Counted from the stretch's first letter, positions 33,501 to 46,400 are shown. The stretch: 64,000 bases of DNA from Hypericum androsaemum (GCA_963995505.1 OZ023198.1:9415141-9479140), one strand, 5' to 3'. The notes: generated by a model not told the origin, from the sequence alone. Numbers and translations: made by a program.

Positions 33501-33875
33501 CAATGCTTTCCTATGTGATACTCTACTTCCGTCTTTCAAAACCTGTCCAAATATAGCAAGCTTAGTTGCGGCCGACGGTCTCGGACATGTTATCATTGTC
33601 CGAATACCATTTGCTGCATCATACTCGGTCATATCAAAACTTGTGCCTTGCATGCTTGGCTGTGGCCACCATAGTTGGCCGAGAATTGTAAACCGATATT
33701 GTATATTCTAACTGCTACTTGGCACGAAGTAGACATTCCATGAGAATTGTAAACCGATATACTATGATGTTTTGCAGTGATGGATAATACAGCCAATCTT
33801 GCGAAGTATCAGTCAATTCCAAAGATGGCTCCAGTGATTGCTAAAATTATGCGCGAATTTGCCAGAGCAAAGTGA
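30588..33875 (+). CDS. HIP: HSP70-interacting protein (HIP / FAM10 family) co-chaperone, 11 exons
   Basis: Cytosolic co-chaperone that binds HSP70. Exons: 30588-30632, 30696-30783, 30899-30979, 31057-31121, 31220-31360, 31657-31815, 31903-32169, 32250-32408, 32489-32731, 33107-33164, 33778-33875. All introns are GT-AG and all phases agree, giving 467 residues. The N-terminus is [18 protein letters not shown] repeats span about residues 25-140 ([61 protein letters not shown]). A charged coiled coil follows ([20 protein letters not shown]), then a long Gly-Gly-Met/Phe-Pro-rich region, then a C-terminal STI1-type domain ([35 protein letters not shown]). Oddities: the acidic segment of about 90-100 residues normally lying between the N-terminal domain and the TPRs is absent, and exons 7-9 are a tandem triplication. 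The start was chosen because it is the first Met matching the family N-terminus. Confidence 0.93.
31816..32731 (+). repeat. Tandemly triplicated exon-intron unit in the HIP gene
   Basis: Introns at 31816-31902, 32170-32249 and 32409-32488 are near-identical over most of their length, sharing GCTGACATGTTTACC, TTTTCTGTTAATGCGGAT and CTTGCATGTTTTCCGCAG. Each is followed by an exon starting GCTGAGTATGAGG or a close variant and encoding AE(C/Y)[19 protein letters not shown] sequence. All three exons are phase 0 at both ends, so each copy adds Gly-Met-Phe repeats without frame damage. Confidence 0.93.
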
Positions 33876-36160
33876 AAACGAACCATCCTGGAAAGAGACT
33901 AAACGATGGTGGACGTTCTTCGAAGTCAAAACTACACATCTTAGAGGTGTTTTTGTGGACATTTTATCAGTGTATCTCCTGTTCTCCCGTTAAATTAAAG
34001 CCTAAGGCTGTTTAGATGTCTAGAAATACATGTTTTGTACGCCTCGATTGCGTTTTGCTATCCCTGTCGTCCTTCACCAAACGGGAGGTCCCAGCGGCCT
34101 CAACCTCAGCGGCTGGCCACTTGGACTTGTGTGAATCTTTGGTGGCTTCCTCTGGCAACCGCCATGTCAACGGGAGGGACGAAAGTGAGTGGGGTGCTCG
34201 CCAGCATGACCGGTGCCAATGCCGCCTCGCTCTCCCCCTATATAATTTTAAAAATTAAACCAATATTCAAACACGAAGAAGTTGAAGAAACACTGTTATT
34301 TCTTGATTTGAGAGATCTTTTGAAAGGAGTAGGGGTGAGAGATCATGGTTATGTTCTAACTGTTAAGGAAATCAGTGTAATTAAATGCTTATCACAATTT
34401 TATGTTGTTAACGAAGCAAAGAAAAATTGGGAACCAAACGAAAAAAAAGAAATTGATAAATGTCAAGTATTTTATGTAGTAAAAGAGAAGACAAGTATAT
34501 GCTTGTAAAATTAATGAATCATGACGCACGAAATATAACTAAACGAACAAAAAAGAAGTAAAGAAGAAGATCGTTGTTAATTTAATTGCGATTGAAAATT
34601 TTAGCTAATATAGACCTGCTTTCAATAAGTATTAATTGTATGAAAATTTTAGTGTTTTCTTCAATTGTAATAGAAACGATTTATGAGTTACAGGTTTGGA
34701 ACATTTATTTGGGTCGTTTGATAGTTGTTGTGGTTATTGAACTCCACATTCAAATCGAAGGAATTTTTAGAATTAGAAAGAGGACGGTCATTTGAGATAG
34801 TCATCGAGCCGAAATCGGTAAACAAATAATACGTGATTCGTGATTTTTTTTGGTACACTCTATTTATTTGTCAAGATCTGGAATTGATACTTTAAGTGCA
34901 TATTGTGCATTTTTCATATTAGCATTATGATGTTATGATTTGTACGCGTTTGGTTAATTTGGCCCTCAGGGGCACTGGATATGTTTGATATGTTTGGCCG
35001 GCGGGGTTGGTTTCAGATAGCACATTTGAGATATGGTATCCTCGTATTGGGGTTGAAGTGACACTATCTAAATCTTGCAGAATGTTCGTCAGTTCTGGTA
35101 TATGATTTCGATATTATGTGTTCATGTGCCAAATTATGTGACAGTATGGGACGTTACGTGTTTTACTTATGTTTCTGTGCCTTTGTGATTATACGTAAAT
35201 TTTTGGCAATTTGGTAAGTGTGACTTTTAAATAATATACATGTGAGGTATGATTCATTTGCATGGTTAGTTATATGTATGTGTTATGTATGTTTGTGCAT
35301 CGAGTGGCTAAATAAAGAGTGATCCATGTGTTATGTATGTTTACGGAGCATTCCAAAACACGTACCCCCTCTCACCAATTTGTAGGAACACGTATATCGG
35401 TTGTATAAGCTCAGAGATCTATCTGATCGTGTCTAGTTCACTTTATTCTTCGCGACTAGTATTGAGATCTCGGGTGTGATGAATTGGAAAGTTGTTTGTG
35501 ATGTTTGTGTTTTGGGATTCTTATATGATGACATTTTATGATACGTTGTTGTTATCTCAAGATATTTACTCTACATTTTGGTGATTATTTGGATATGTGT
35601 TCCTTTGACGGGCCCATTTGAATATACATATTATATATATATGAACTTTTTTTCTTGGGTGAGATTTTGATGAAGTGACTGATCACCAATTTGTCCAAAT
35701 CATCTATACACCCTTATATATTTGATTGCTTTCATATATATATACTGGGCCATCGGTTCAAATCTCACCAGATGTTTGAGTTATGTCTTTGTGAACTCTT
35801 CAAATTTGTCTATATGTGCATTGAGAATCAGGTTTTGAGTTTAAATATGTTTGAAAAGTGGAAGTTATGAACGTTATGTGGAAGAAAAATACATAAGTAT
35901 GCTTTGATTCGCAAGTTACAAGAATCTGGCCATTTTGCGATGTACAAGAACAATAACTGTGGCGATTGAGGAGGTAAAATGCACCAAATACAGCAACAGT
36001 CGATCGAACCTTGGTAGAAATTTTAAAGTAACAAAGTGTCCATGTCCATGGTATGAAATGAAGTGAAGAATAATAATGCATATGGAAGTTAATAAAATAA
36101 GAGTAGAGCTTTTGCAATTCAGGAGTTAGGAATGTAAAAGACATCGTTTGAGGGCGGATG
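33876..36160. other. Gene-free interval downstream of HIP
   Basis: The first ~110 bases are presumably HIP 3-prime UTR. A small GC-richer segment at about 34050-34240 is followed abruptly by AT-rich sequence to 34800. The frame 34035-34508 crosses that composition break and has no family features. 34900-35650 has GT/TATG-rich text as in old LTRs, without a demonstrable partner. Confidence 0.35.
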
Positions 36161-36700
36161 GATAAGTTCTGGGAAGAATGATCGAGAAAGTTTGGTTTTC
36201 ACTTTGAATCTTTTAGTCCATTTTGTGAAATAGAAGATGAATCATGTGACTATATGTTCTTATATTACTCATTCGCATGAAAAGTTTGGTAGCTCGGGAA
36301 TTCTTTGGTGCGGGAATTCATCCTTAATTATCTCATTTTCAGGTTGGAATGGACAAGTCCAGGAAAGAATGATCGAGAAAGTTTGGTTTTCACTTTGAAT
36401 CATTTTGTCCATTTTGTGAAATAGAAGATAAATCATGTGATTGTATGTTCTTACATTGCTTATTCGCATGAAAAGTTTGGTAGCTCAGGTATTCTTTGGT
36501 GCGGGAATTTATCCGTAATCATCTCATTTTCAGGTTGGAATGGACAAGTTCTGGAAAAAATGATCAAAGAAAGTTTGGTTTTCACTTCGAATCTTTTTAT
36601 TGATTTTGTGAAATAGAAGATGAATCACGTGAAAATAAGTTCCCACATTGCTCATTCGCATGAAAAGTTTGTAAGCTTGGGTATTCTAAATAGTGCCAAA
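36161..36700. repeat. Tandem repeat, about 190-bp unit, 2.8 copies
   Basis: The block starting GATAAGTTCTGGGAAGAATG at 36161 recurs at about 36351 and 36541, each containing GAAAGTTTGGTTTTCACTT, TTTTGTGAAATAGAAGAT and TTCGCATGAAAAGTTTG. The last copy is cut off near 36690. It lies just downstream (3-prime side) of the minus-strand ARM gene. Confidence 0.9.
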
Positions 36701-36826
36701 CAAAACAAAGACACACCACCAAAAGAATCCGAAACAGTTGTTTGACAGAGGTGGGAATAATCCTACCATCATTGTGGGAAGATCCTCAATGAGGCTCGAT
36801 CATGATCACTTGCACCAGCTAATGGG

Positions 36827-38095
36827 TCAAACCCACCGAATACGAACGGTCTGAGGTTCAGAGACCCTCGGGAAGTCCCCTTTTCGCTTATTGTAGGTCA
36901 ACGCTCTCAGTAGTTTAGCGAATGCCTTGGTGTAATGCGGTGCTTCAAGGTAAATTTCGTCTATCTTTTCTATTACTCCAGCATTTAACATCTCATCTCT
37001 ACAAGCAGGCCACATCTTCTTCTCCAACTTCTTAAGCAACCTGCAAATGGCCACTTGCAGCATATAATCTTTACCTGTCAGAAGATGGACAAGGGAAGCA
37101 ATTACCCCGAGTGCAACAACTTCTTCTGCCAATTTGCGAAGGCTGACGAGCTTATGCAATGCTTTGACGACAGGTAGATGACAAGGTTCGAACTCTTTAT
37201 CAAGGAGTGAGACCAGTGGCTTCACACAGCTTGCGGCCGCAGGGGTTGACACCACACTAAGTTTCCAAAAAATCGCACTGCATAGCGCAGCTGCGTCCCT
37301 CTTCAGCTCCATAGAACAATTTGAGGATAGAAGCCTGCACAAAACATCCACGGAGATCGTTTCCACCGCTGCTTCTATAGCAGGAGGCAATCGTGGTAAA
37401 TCAGATTCCCTATGGAAGGCAACCAACGCGCCAATAGCAGAATGCAGCTCCTCCCCCTCCAAACCAGTATTAAGAATCTCCACCAAGAGTGGAACTGCTT
37501 GAATGGAAACATCATCATAACCGATGCTAGTCTTCCAGAACATAAGCTCCAGGGCTTTGGCAGCACTGCACCTGGCACCCCTTGCACCTTTCTGTAAGAC
37601 TGCAATAATTCGGCTCGCAACTTCAGAATGAGATTTGTAAAACTGGTTGCTGCAAAGATTGCTAGAAAGGAGACCAAGCAAATAGGTTGCGGCTGCCTCA
37701 GTTGCATCATCTGGCGGACCGAGGGAAAGATAGTTGGACAGTCCTTCCAAAGCCCCCGAGTGAACCAAATAACCCTCGCGAATCGGATTGCGGATCAGGT
37801 CAACAAGAGCTTCTGTGATGGCCCACTTGCTCTCCTTATTCTCATTAGAGACAAGGCGAAGCAAACCGAGTGCATACTCCTGGCGTGGACTCCCAACTCC
37901 GAGGAGAGAAAACAGTAGCTGAACTCCCTCCTCGCCTCGAAGGGCATGCCACAGGTTCGGCTCAATATTGCAGAGTGAGTCCAGAGCTCTCTGAAGCTCG
38001 TCCCGAACTTTGTTAGTTGTTGCCGTGGAGGTGATGAGACCAACAAGCATCCGTACAGGATCTTCTTCCATGACGATGCTTCTGCGGAAAATCAA
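36827..38095 (-). CDS. CSI-like: Short armadillo-repeat protein derived from CELLULOSE SYNTHASE INTERACTIVE
   Basis: Single-exon frame of 422 residues, all helical armadillo-type repeats. Several blocks match what I know of CSI1/POM2-type proteins, which link cellulose synthase complexes to cortical microtubules: EEGVQLLFSLLG, LVSNENKESKWAIT, GALEGLSNYLSLGPPDDATE, LLSSNCSMELKRDAAALC, CVKPLVSLLDKEF, VVKALHKLVSL and EMLNAGVIEKI. Full-length CSI proteins exceed 2000 residues and end in a C2 domain. Here the repeats are contiguous but shortened: after WAIT the frame jumps to a later repeat (LVDLIRNP). The C-terminus diverges into TYNKRKGDFPRVSEPQTVR with no C2 domain. The first Met is at 38095; MEEDP at 38071 resembles the CSI start and is equally likely. 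It may be a functional mini-protein or an expressed remnant. Confidence 0.72.
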   Translation of the reverse strand: MIFRRSIVMEEDPVRMLVGLITSTATTNKVRDELQRALDSLCNIEPNLWHALRGEEGVQLLFSLLGVGSPRQEYALGLLRLVSNENKESKWAITEALVDLIRNPIREGYLVHSGALEGLSNYLSLGPPDDATEAAATYLLGLLSSNLCSNQFYKSHSEVASRIIAVLQKGARGARCSAAKALELMFWKTSIGYDDVSIQAVPLLVEILNTGLEGEELHSAIGALVAFHRESDLPRLPPAIEAAVETISVDVLCRLLSSNCSMELKRDAAALCSAIFWKLSVVSTPAAASCVKPLVSLLDKEFEPCHLPVVKALHKLVSLRKLAEEVVALGVIASLVHLLTGKDYMLQVAICRLLKKLEKKMWPACRDEMLNAGVIEKIDEIYLEAPHYTKAFAKLLRALTYNKRKGDFPRVSEPQTVRIRWV

Positions 38096-39038
38096 ATCTG
38101 AAAGGGAATAAAAACCCTAATAATATTAGAAATAAAATCATTTTTAATTAGGTGACAGTTGAGAAATCCTGATCCAATAATAATTGTCGATCGAATTCCT
38201 AACAAAATCGCATCCTCCTCCTGGACAATCGACCTCTACCTGGGAGTCGAGAGGAGGGGGAGATCGGCAACGGCGTCGTTTCGTCCTGTAGGGATCTTCT
38301 TATTATTTATTATTTGTTTTTGTTTGTTCTTTTGTATTGAAATAGTTGTTGTTTGTTGGATAAGACGTGGGCCGTTGGGCTTGGGCCGATTTCTTTCATT
38401 AAGTTTTGTATCGTTGAATGATCCCTATTCTTTTGTGTGTGTATCTTGGGCTTAATTTAATCTCCGTGACAATATCCTATCTAATGGATTCAATTTCTCT
38501 ACTATTATTTAAAGTGACACAAATGTTTTGGATCTGTATTTAATACTCGTCATATTATGTATCAATAGAACTAATCTATGTTTGCCATGCCAATATCCTA
38601 ATGTTCCCGTACAAATGAAGCAATGCCCACTAAGCCAGGTGAGCCTCACCCGAGGGGGTTATTAATTAGGAAGTCCTTAAGTTAGTTAACTTTATTTTCT
38701 TAGGATATTTATTAATTAACAGAGATTCCAGTTTATTTGCTAAAAAATCTTTTAACTTATTTAAGGAATATGTATAACTTTTTGTCTATTTAGGAAAAAT
38801 ATGTATATTTTTTGCCCATTTTAGAAAAAATTCCCTTCGAGCAAGACACAAGATAGAATCCTTCACTCGATGGAATCCACCAACGAGGTCGTGGAATCAC
38901 TCTACACTCGAAGGAATCCACTAATGAGTTTCGAGCACTCGTCACCTAGAGGAATCCACCTATAGGCTTAGAAGGATAACTAGAAGAAATCCATCTTCTA
39001 AACAAGACAATAGTCAATAGAAGAAATTAATTTTTTTT
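38096..39038. other. Gene-free interval between divergent genes
   Basis: Presumably holds the promoter and leader of the minus-strand ARM gene (38096-38400). The rest is AT-rich with repeated GGAATCCAC text at 38870-38960. No coding evidence. Confidence 0.35.
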
Positions 39039-39388
39039 ATCCGATTTAATTAAGAATCAAAATCTCCACTTCCACACCCAAAGAGTATATCACTTTTGGA
39101 TCAAAATAAATTTATATTTTATTAATTCTCGATAATATGTAAACTAAGTCAAGCAAATTTGACTATTATGTAAAACAAGAATACTCGAATCATCATCATC
39201 ATCTTCATGTAATTATCCGATTTAATTAAGAATCAAAATCTCCACTTCCACACCCAAAGAGTATATCACTTTTGGATCAAAATAAATTTATATTTTATTA
39301 ATTCTCGATAATATGTAAACTAAGTCAAGCAAATTTGACTATTATGTAAAACAAGAATACTCGAATCATCATCTTCATGTAATTATAG
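39039..39388. repeat. Two-copy tandem duplication, 176-bp unit
   Basis: The segment beginning TATCCGATTTAATTAAGAAT at 39039 is repeated from 39215 almost without change. The visible difference is a CATCAT contraction near the end of the second copy. The near-identity suggests a recent duplication upstream of the PHD gene. Confidence 0.92.
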
Positions 39389-39826
39389 AACTTGATGAAC
39401 TAATACGGGAAGACTTTATTTGGATAAATTATATACTAAGAATATTTGAACTTATTTAATATTTTATTATTTTTATCCTAAATTAAATGTATTTCATTTC
39501 ATTTAATGATTATTGGTATAAAAAAGGTCATGGTCCGACCAATTGCCCGACCGTATAGACAGAGTGAACCAAAAAATTTAAGATTTTCGAGTCTCTTTCC
39601 GGTTTGATTTTAAAAATATTGAAAAATCTGACTCAAATTGAATTTTTTTTTAAAAACAAAAGATTAGCGAAATCCGAATTTCTCCGTTGTTTAAAAGACT
39701 TCCTCGCGAAACAACTCCTCCTCCTCCAGGTCCAGGGAGAGAATAAAAAAGGGGGAGAATTAAAGAGAGCTCTTTTATTTATACGCTGTAGGGAGAGAAA
39801 ATCTAGAGAGAGAGGGGACTTGACAT

Positions 39827-39834
39827 TATAAATA
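39827..39834 (+). promoter_or_regulatory. TATA box candidate of the PHD-finger gene
   Basis: TATAAATA lies about 610 bp upstream of the start codon inside AGAGAG-rich sequence. Purine-rich text with repeated GAGAGAGA immediately follows, as in many plant leaders. The transcription start was not determined. Confidence 0.45.
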
Positions 39835-40440
39835 GTATCTGTAGAGAGAGAAGTAGAGAGAGAAAGAGGAAGAAGGGGAAAATTAAGGAGCCAAATGTAA
39901 AAGCCCCAAGCAAAGGGGATTTGGTTGTGGATTTTCTCCTTTAGATCAATTAGGAAAACGAATTAGATGAAATAACCGTAATTTCTTCGTGTTATTTGTG
40001 GTTTATCTGTGCGTTTAATTGGGTCAAAACCCTAGGTCGATAGGGGTGTGTTTGTTTTTGTTTTTTTTTTGGGTGCAGGAGACGCTTAAAGTTTGGACTT
40101 TTGGGGTTTAATAAACGGAATTAGGATAATATGTACGCGTAGTTGGAGATTGGACAGTTGGATTTCGCGGGTGGTGGAGAGAGGGAGGGTTTATGAGCTG
40201 CTCAATGCCAAGGCGACGCCGAGTTAGGTTGGTTCGTGTGCTTGTTTGTGGTGTGTTGGACTGGCGTGGGAGTTCTTAGTTGCTGTTGTCTTGCTGATTT
40301 CGGATATTGAGTTGTTTCGGATGCGTGCTGTGCTGATTGATTGATGTTTTTTTACTGGCTTGTTTGGTGTTTGGTTGGCTGATTGGAGGTTTATTGACGT
40401 GTTTCTAGATTGCGCAAGTGTTGTAAGGGGGGTTGTCTAG

Positions 40441-43400
40441 ATGCAAGGATCGACAGACGAAACTGATCAGGGTTCTGTGAAGAATACGGTGAGGAAAAAA
40501 GGGGTCAATTTTTGTATTTTGTTTTATGATGCTTCTGACATGGTAAATTGGTAGTAGTAGCAGTAGTGATTTGGATGGAAAGATGAAGTTTACGACTTGA
40601 ATGCGGTTTATCAATTATCAGTTGCTGGTTGCTGCTGTCTGCAGTTCTTTTGTGCTACATTGTTCTATTTGTGTGCTTAGCTTGGTAATTTTAAGCTCAA
40701 CCTAAGATTTGTATGGGTGGGGTTTTGATGGGATATGAAAGGACTTTTTTGGGGATGCTTTCGGCTGTTTGATGTCTCAGCATAATTCAGCTCTGTGCCA
40801 GTTGAAGGAAAAGCTTGTTTGTTCGTCAATGTTGTGGAATGTGGGGGAGGATCATGTGAAACTACTCTGTCCTTGTGCTAGTTTTTTTTTAGATGATAAG
40901 ATCTTTTGGTATAATGAGGTGAAAACTATGCTTTAAATGTTAGTCTAGTCCAGAGCATAAAACGTGTCATGTCTTGGTTGATCGCCTTGCCATTCACTTG
41001 ATTGACATACAAAATAGCTTAAAGTTTTGCTCTATGTAAGCTATAGAGATTTCTTAATAACTTGAGATGGTGAAATCTACCATTTGCAGAGTGTGCCAAA
41101 CTAATGGCTATATTAAAAGACATAAAAGATCTTTTTAAGTTCACTAGTTGTGTGCCTGCTATGGAGATTCCTTCAGAACTGCGGGAGGTGATGATGCCTA
41201 CAATAAGATATTGCCAAACTGATGGCTAATCTACCAATTGGCATGACTCGCAGACAAGAACTTGTTGAAGGATCTTCGTTGTTCTCCTTTAATCCAAAGA
41301 CTGGTTCATAGAAATTTGGTTTATGAATCTATGCCATGTAGCACAGAATGCTATGTTCACATTCTTGGTAAATGCAATCAACCATCTTGTCGAACATAAT
41401 GTCAAGAAATAAGCAAGTATGAAAGCCAAATCGTGATTACTTGATTTAATTGTCAACTGAGAGCAATTATTCATTCCTGAAGCAGATCGTTAATTTTTGT
41501 GACTTTCTGATAATTATCTTGTACTTGAATCACCTGCTTGCTTCTTTCTTATGTTTAATATTCCCTTGCTATTTGCTTTTGTGTCTGCAGTATATGTTTT
41601 TTCCTCTCGTGGTATAATTTTGGCAGCCTCAGTACCAGCCTTAATTATATGAATTTCCTGATTTTTTATTGTTTAAACAACTGACGAAACACTTTAATCT
41701 GTACTTTTGATGGTTGCGTAAGGCAAGTGATTTGATTGCTGTCTCGCAATGTAGTGTGACTGGCAAATCATCCATCAATGTCTTGTGCTAGTGGCAATTA
41801 GTGCATTGTCTCTCCAAATGTTTTCTTGGTACTTCCATCTCCAGGCGCTTACAATAGAGTGTTGAGATGTGACGGGGACCATGGGAATATCTCAATTCTT
41901 TTTATATTTGTTCTTGTCATACAAAATGCTTGTTTTGTGTTTTACTACTATTTTAGCATTAGGTGGCTTGTTTGTATTTGTAGAAAGGAAAGTAACGAGT
42001 TTTTAAGTGGAAAATTATGCGAGAGCATCAATTTAACGAAGACCCCTCTATCTAGCGGACTGCTGTTATCAGTTACATTTGTTTCTTTAGTTCTGACTTT
42101 TTTCTGTTGCATTCATCTCTTACACTCTTATCTTCTTTGACTAGATACCACTGGGAGTTGATAAGAGATCAGGTAAAAGATCCATGAGACGCAAAGTCCG
42201 TGCAGTTGCAGAGTCTGGCACTTGTAATGTGTGCTCCGCTCCTTGTTCATCTTGTATGCATCTTAAATTAGCACGTATGGGGACCAAAGGCAGCGAAATC
42301 TCCGATGAAACCTGTCATTTACCTGTAACTAGTCAGAATTCTATAAATGATAATCCGCAGTGTGCTGGTAGTGAAACAAGTAATTTGCTTAGCGTCAATT
42401 CAAATCATGATACCTTCTCGGAGAATGCTGAAAGCAAAGTAGATATAAGATCCTCTGAAGTAGCCGATGCCTCAATCGAGTCCAAGATGCTCCCGAAGTT
42501 GATGCCTGAAGTAACTGCTGGGGGTGATCAGATTGGTCCAGGTATGCGATGTTCATTGGAGCAGAGATCCTTTTCCAACAAGCCTGAGGATTCTAAGCCT
42601 ATAGAAGGTCTGGATGATAATATTTCCTGTGTTAGTAGAGTTAATGATGGGAGTACAGTGGTCGGCTACAGCCGTAAGAATGCAGATAAGAAGAATCTAT
42701 TGCCCAGTTTAGATTCAGGATGTGGTGAGGCTGCATCTGTTGCTGTCAATCAAGAGAAGCCTGCAAATCAAAGTAAGGACTGCTTTATGAGTGATAAAAG
42801 TACCATTGATAAAGACGCTGGCACAATGTGCGTAAAGCTGGAAGCAGAAGACAGAGTTAGTAGTGAACAGCCAGACAATGTTCTTGATTGTTTGAAAAAA
42901 GTTGGGGAAGAAAAGAAGTCCAATGAGTTGCCCGACCCACAGGAGCCTGCTTTGCAGTCTGTGTCCGAGAATGACAGTGATGAATCAGAAATCTTGGAAC
43001 ATGATGTAAGCTTCTTCTTGTATGGCTCTTTGCTAACAGATACTACTCATGCTTGACATCCATGCATTTGCCCTCAATCTATTTGACTTTTGGCGTTTAT
43101 TTTCTTCTGAAACTGTCTTTCTGGCACTTTATTGGTAGTTCAAGGCATTTGGATTTATCAGAGGTTTACCTTTAACAAAAAAAAAAGATTTATTAGAGGT
43201 TTCAAAATTTTTTTGATGTTGAAGACTCAGTTGGTTTCCAGCTACGGTGATGCCTTCAGGGAATTTAAGAGGCTTGACAATCAAAGTCCGCTATCTTTTA
43301 TCTGAACAGTTGGCATTATGCCCATAAGGCTACTCCTTTACTTAATTCATTCTTTGTTTTTTTTTTCAAGTTGTCTTTATCCATTCCCTATTTGTGACTG

Positions 43401-46400
43401 TAAATCGTGGCTTCAGTTTGTGTATAACTGCTGGTTTTTCTGCATTTTATTTTCTTTATAATGATATTTGCAACCTTCTTTCCTTTTTGAACCGTATTTC
43501 TTTTCTGGATTGAATTTTCTTGTCTAGTTTTCGTGTTCTCATTATTTGCTTGAAACAGGTTAAAGTGTGTGACATTTGCGGGGATGCAGGTCGAGAGGAC
43601 TTGCTTGCTGTGTGCAGTCGGTGCACCGATGGCGCAGAACATACGTGAGTTTATTTAACTTGTTGAAGTGGAACAGGCCAATTTTCATTTATACGGAAGT
43701 TCTTAAAAATTAATTTTCAACCATGGTTTGTTTTATTATTTAGCTATTGTATGAGAGAAATGCTGCAGAAGGTACCAGAAGGGGATTGGCTTTGTGAAGA
43801 ATGCAACCAGACCGAAGAACTTCCAAAACAGAACCAAGGTGCACATGTTTTTCCCTCCAAATATGGCTTAGAAAAGGTTTTCCATTCTGTGTCAGAACAC
43901 TTCAGTTTAGTATTCCTGTATTTAATTTTAATGCTTCAGATGCCGAGGAGAAAACATTAAGGAAGGAAAACTTTCAAAGCTCTGCAAAGAGACGTGCTGA
44001 AACCACAGATATGGTCGCATCTTCCAAAAGACGGGCTATTGATACAAGTTCAGGGCCCTTCAGGTCGTTTAGCTCAGGTAGGATACCAGTGCTGTCCAGG
44101 GAAAGCTCATTCAAGAGCTTGGAAAAGGGGAAAAATAGGTCTGCTCATCAGTCTTCTTCTCAATCTAATGAAGATCTTCTCGAAACGGCACACACTTCTA
44201 CAGGATCCTTGCTTCAAAACCAGAAGGGTGAGAAATTGATTTGAAGGGTTTGCTGTATTTATGATGTTGGCTTAGGCTCCATTCAGACTGGGTAGGGGAT
44301 CAGCAAGAGGCTTGCGCATGTAGTGGTTGTCCAAATGACATTATATCATTTCCTTGGATTTTGCATCCACTGAACGTTATTGATATAGTTCCATCTAAAT
44401 CAGTGAGGTACAGTTCCTTCCCTTCAGAATCTGTCTCTCTAATTAAGTTATGCTTTCTTTCTTCTGCAGGTGTTTTACCAAAGTCCAGTTCATTTAGCTC
44501 TCAAGGTTCAAAATCAAAGGCGGGGATTGCGGATGAAATTACTCAAAAATTCAGGGGTTCTAGAGAGAGTTCTCTTGAAATGAAGGAGGAGCCTTCCAAA
44601 GTGAGCAAATCGATGTCATTAAAATCAGTGAACTCGGGACGCTCCAGTGCTTCTGAGTCGAAGGTTAAGTTGCTTCCGTTGCAATTTTCACATGCCCCAG
44701 AGAAGAAAGGGTTAAAACCAATTATAGAAAGGAATGCATTTGATAGAAATAGTTTGTCAAGGATAGATCGTCCGCAAGACATTTCTATTGCAAAAGTTGA
44801 TCAAAAGCTCACACCACGTGGTGATGCTGTCGTGAGATCATCTATGAGCATCAGCAAGGAAATGAAGGTCTCCCATTTAGGTGGAAAAGCGGGTAACTTA
44901 TCAAGATCAAACAGTTATGTTTCTCGGAAAGGCACGGAGCTTCAAGTTATGTCTGGTATGATTCGTTACCCGTCTGGCTACAAACCAATTATAGCTGTTT
45001 CTTCAGTTTTCTGCCGTATTGATTGTTGGTTTACAATGTTTTGTTTGTTTGCTAATGCCAGCCCGTGCTTCATCTGGAAATGATGTTAGTGCTTCAATTG
45101 ACTCAAGAGCATACCAAGTCAGCCCAAAGGATGAATCATCATCAAGTCCTTCCCGGAATCCAGGGAGATCATCGATTAATGATGACGAAAATCTTTCAGA
45201 GTGCTCACCTAGGCCACGGGATTCATTAATCAAGGGAGAGAAGGCTAAAGAAAGTTCTGGTAGCCGTCTGAAGCCCAGTGGTGTAATTAGCCCACAAATT
45301 ATGCCATGTAAACAATGCAAAGAATTTGGCCATGTTGCAGAATATTGCACAAAAAGTGGTCTAGGGGAGATGAGTGGTAATAAACTAAAGGCTGCGATTG
45401 AGGCTGCCATGCTTAAAAAGCCTGGAATCTACAGGAAAAAACGTGAAAGTGAACAACCTGATGGGCTTTCTTCATCTAATGTAAATGGGAGTGTTAGCTT
45501 AGCTTCTCAAGATCGGTGTCCAGCTTTGAGTACGATCAAGGAGTTGAGCTCTGATGAAGACAAAACAGAGGGACAAGCAAATCTTCGGATACCATTCTCT
45601 GAATCTCACAAACAAAACAGTACTCGTAATTTGAAGCATGTTAGTGCTGTTGATGTCAACCTTCCTGTCAAAGAGGAAGACTCGGATTCTACTGTCCATT
45701 CTGTTAGAAAATTGAATCTTGCATCAGTATCACCATTCCTCACAACTCAGACATTCGTCATTCCGGAGCATGAATATATCTGGCAGTATGAATTCCTTCT
45801 TCGCCGAGACATTGCCTTTTTCATGCATTTTTGTGTTCCGGACACATTGCTTGTTCATGCATTTTCTCCAGCATATTTGCATTGGTATGTGATTACTTTT
45901 GAGTTCTTGTAGGGGTGCCTTTGAGGTGTGTAGAAGTGGAAGATTTTTGGAGTTGTGTGGTGGGATTCAGGCTCATCTATCAACTTGTGTGTCTCCCAAA
46001 GTTCTTGAAGTAGTTAAGAGGTTTCCACATAACCTTACTTTGGATGAAGTACCTCGTTCATGCACGTGGCCAAGACAGTTTCACACTGATGGTGCTAAAG
46101 AGGATAACATTGCTCTTTTTTTCTTTGCTAAGGATGTTGAAAGGTAATGCTTATGATCTGAGTGTATGCTGCTCCAAGATAAGTGAGAATTCTTTAACCG
46201 CAAAATTTGTTGTGTGATAATCAAAATTGTTTTTTTTTATTGATACAGTTTTGAGAAGCACTACTCGGGTTTGCTGGATAACATGATCAGAAAAGACTTG
46301 GCCCTGAAAGGATCTTTTGATGGTGTTGATCTATTAATATTCCCATCGGCACAGCTACCGGAGAGCTCTCAACGTAAGATTTTCAGAAACTTGCTCTGTT

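Noticed and set aside
34035..34508. 157-codon plus-strand frame downstream of HIP
   Set aside because: It crosses a sharp composition change, has no motif or family match, and lacks a supporting splice or promoter context.
36827..38095. U-box E3 ligase of the PUB-ARM class
   Set aside because: No U-box is encoded, and the ARM blocks resemble CSI proteins much more than PUB proteins.
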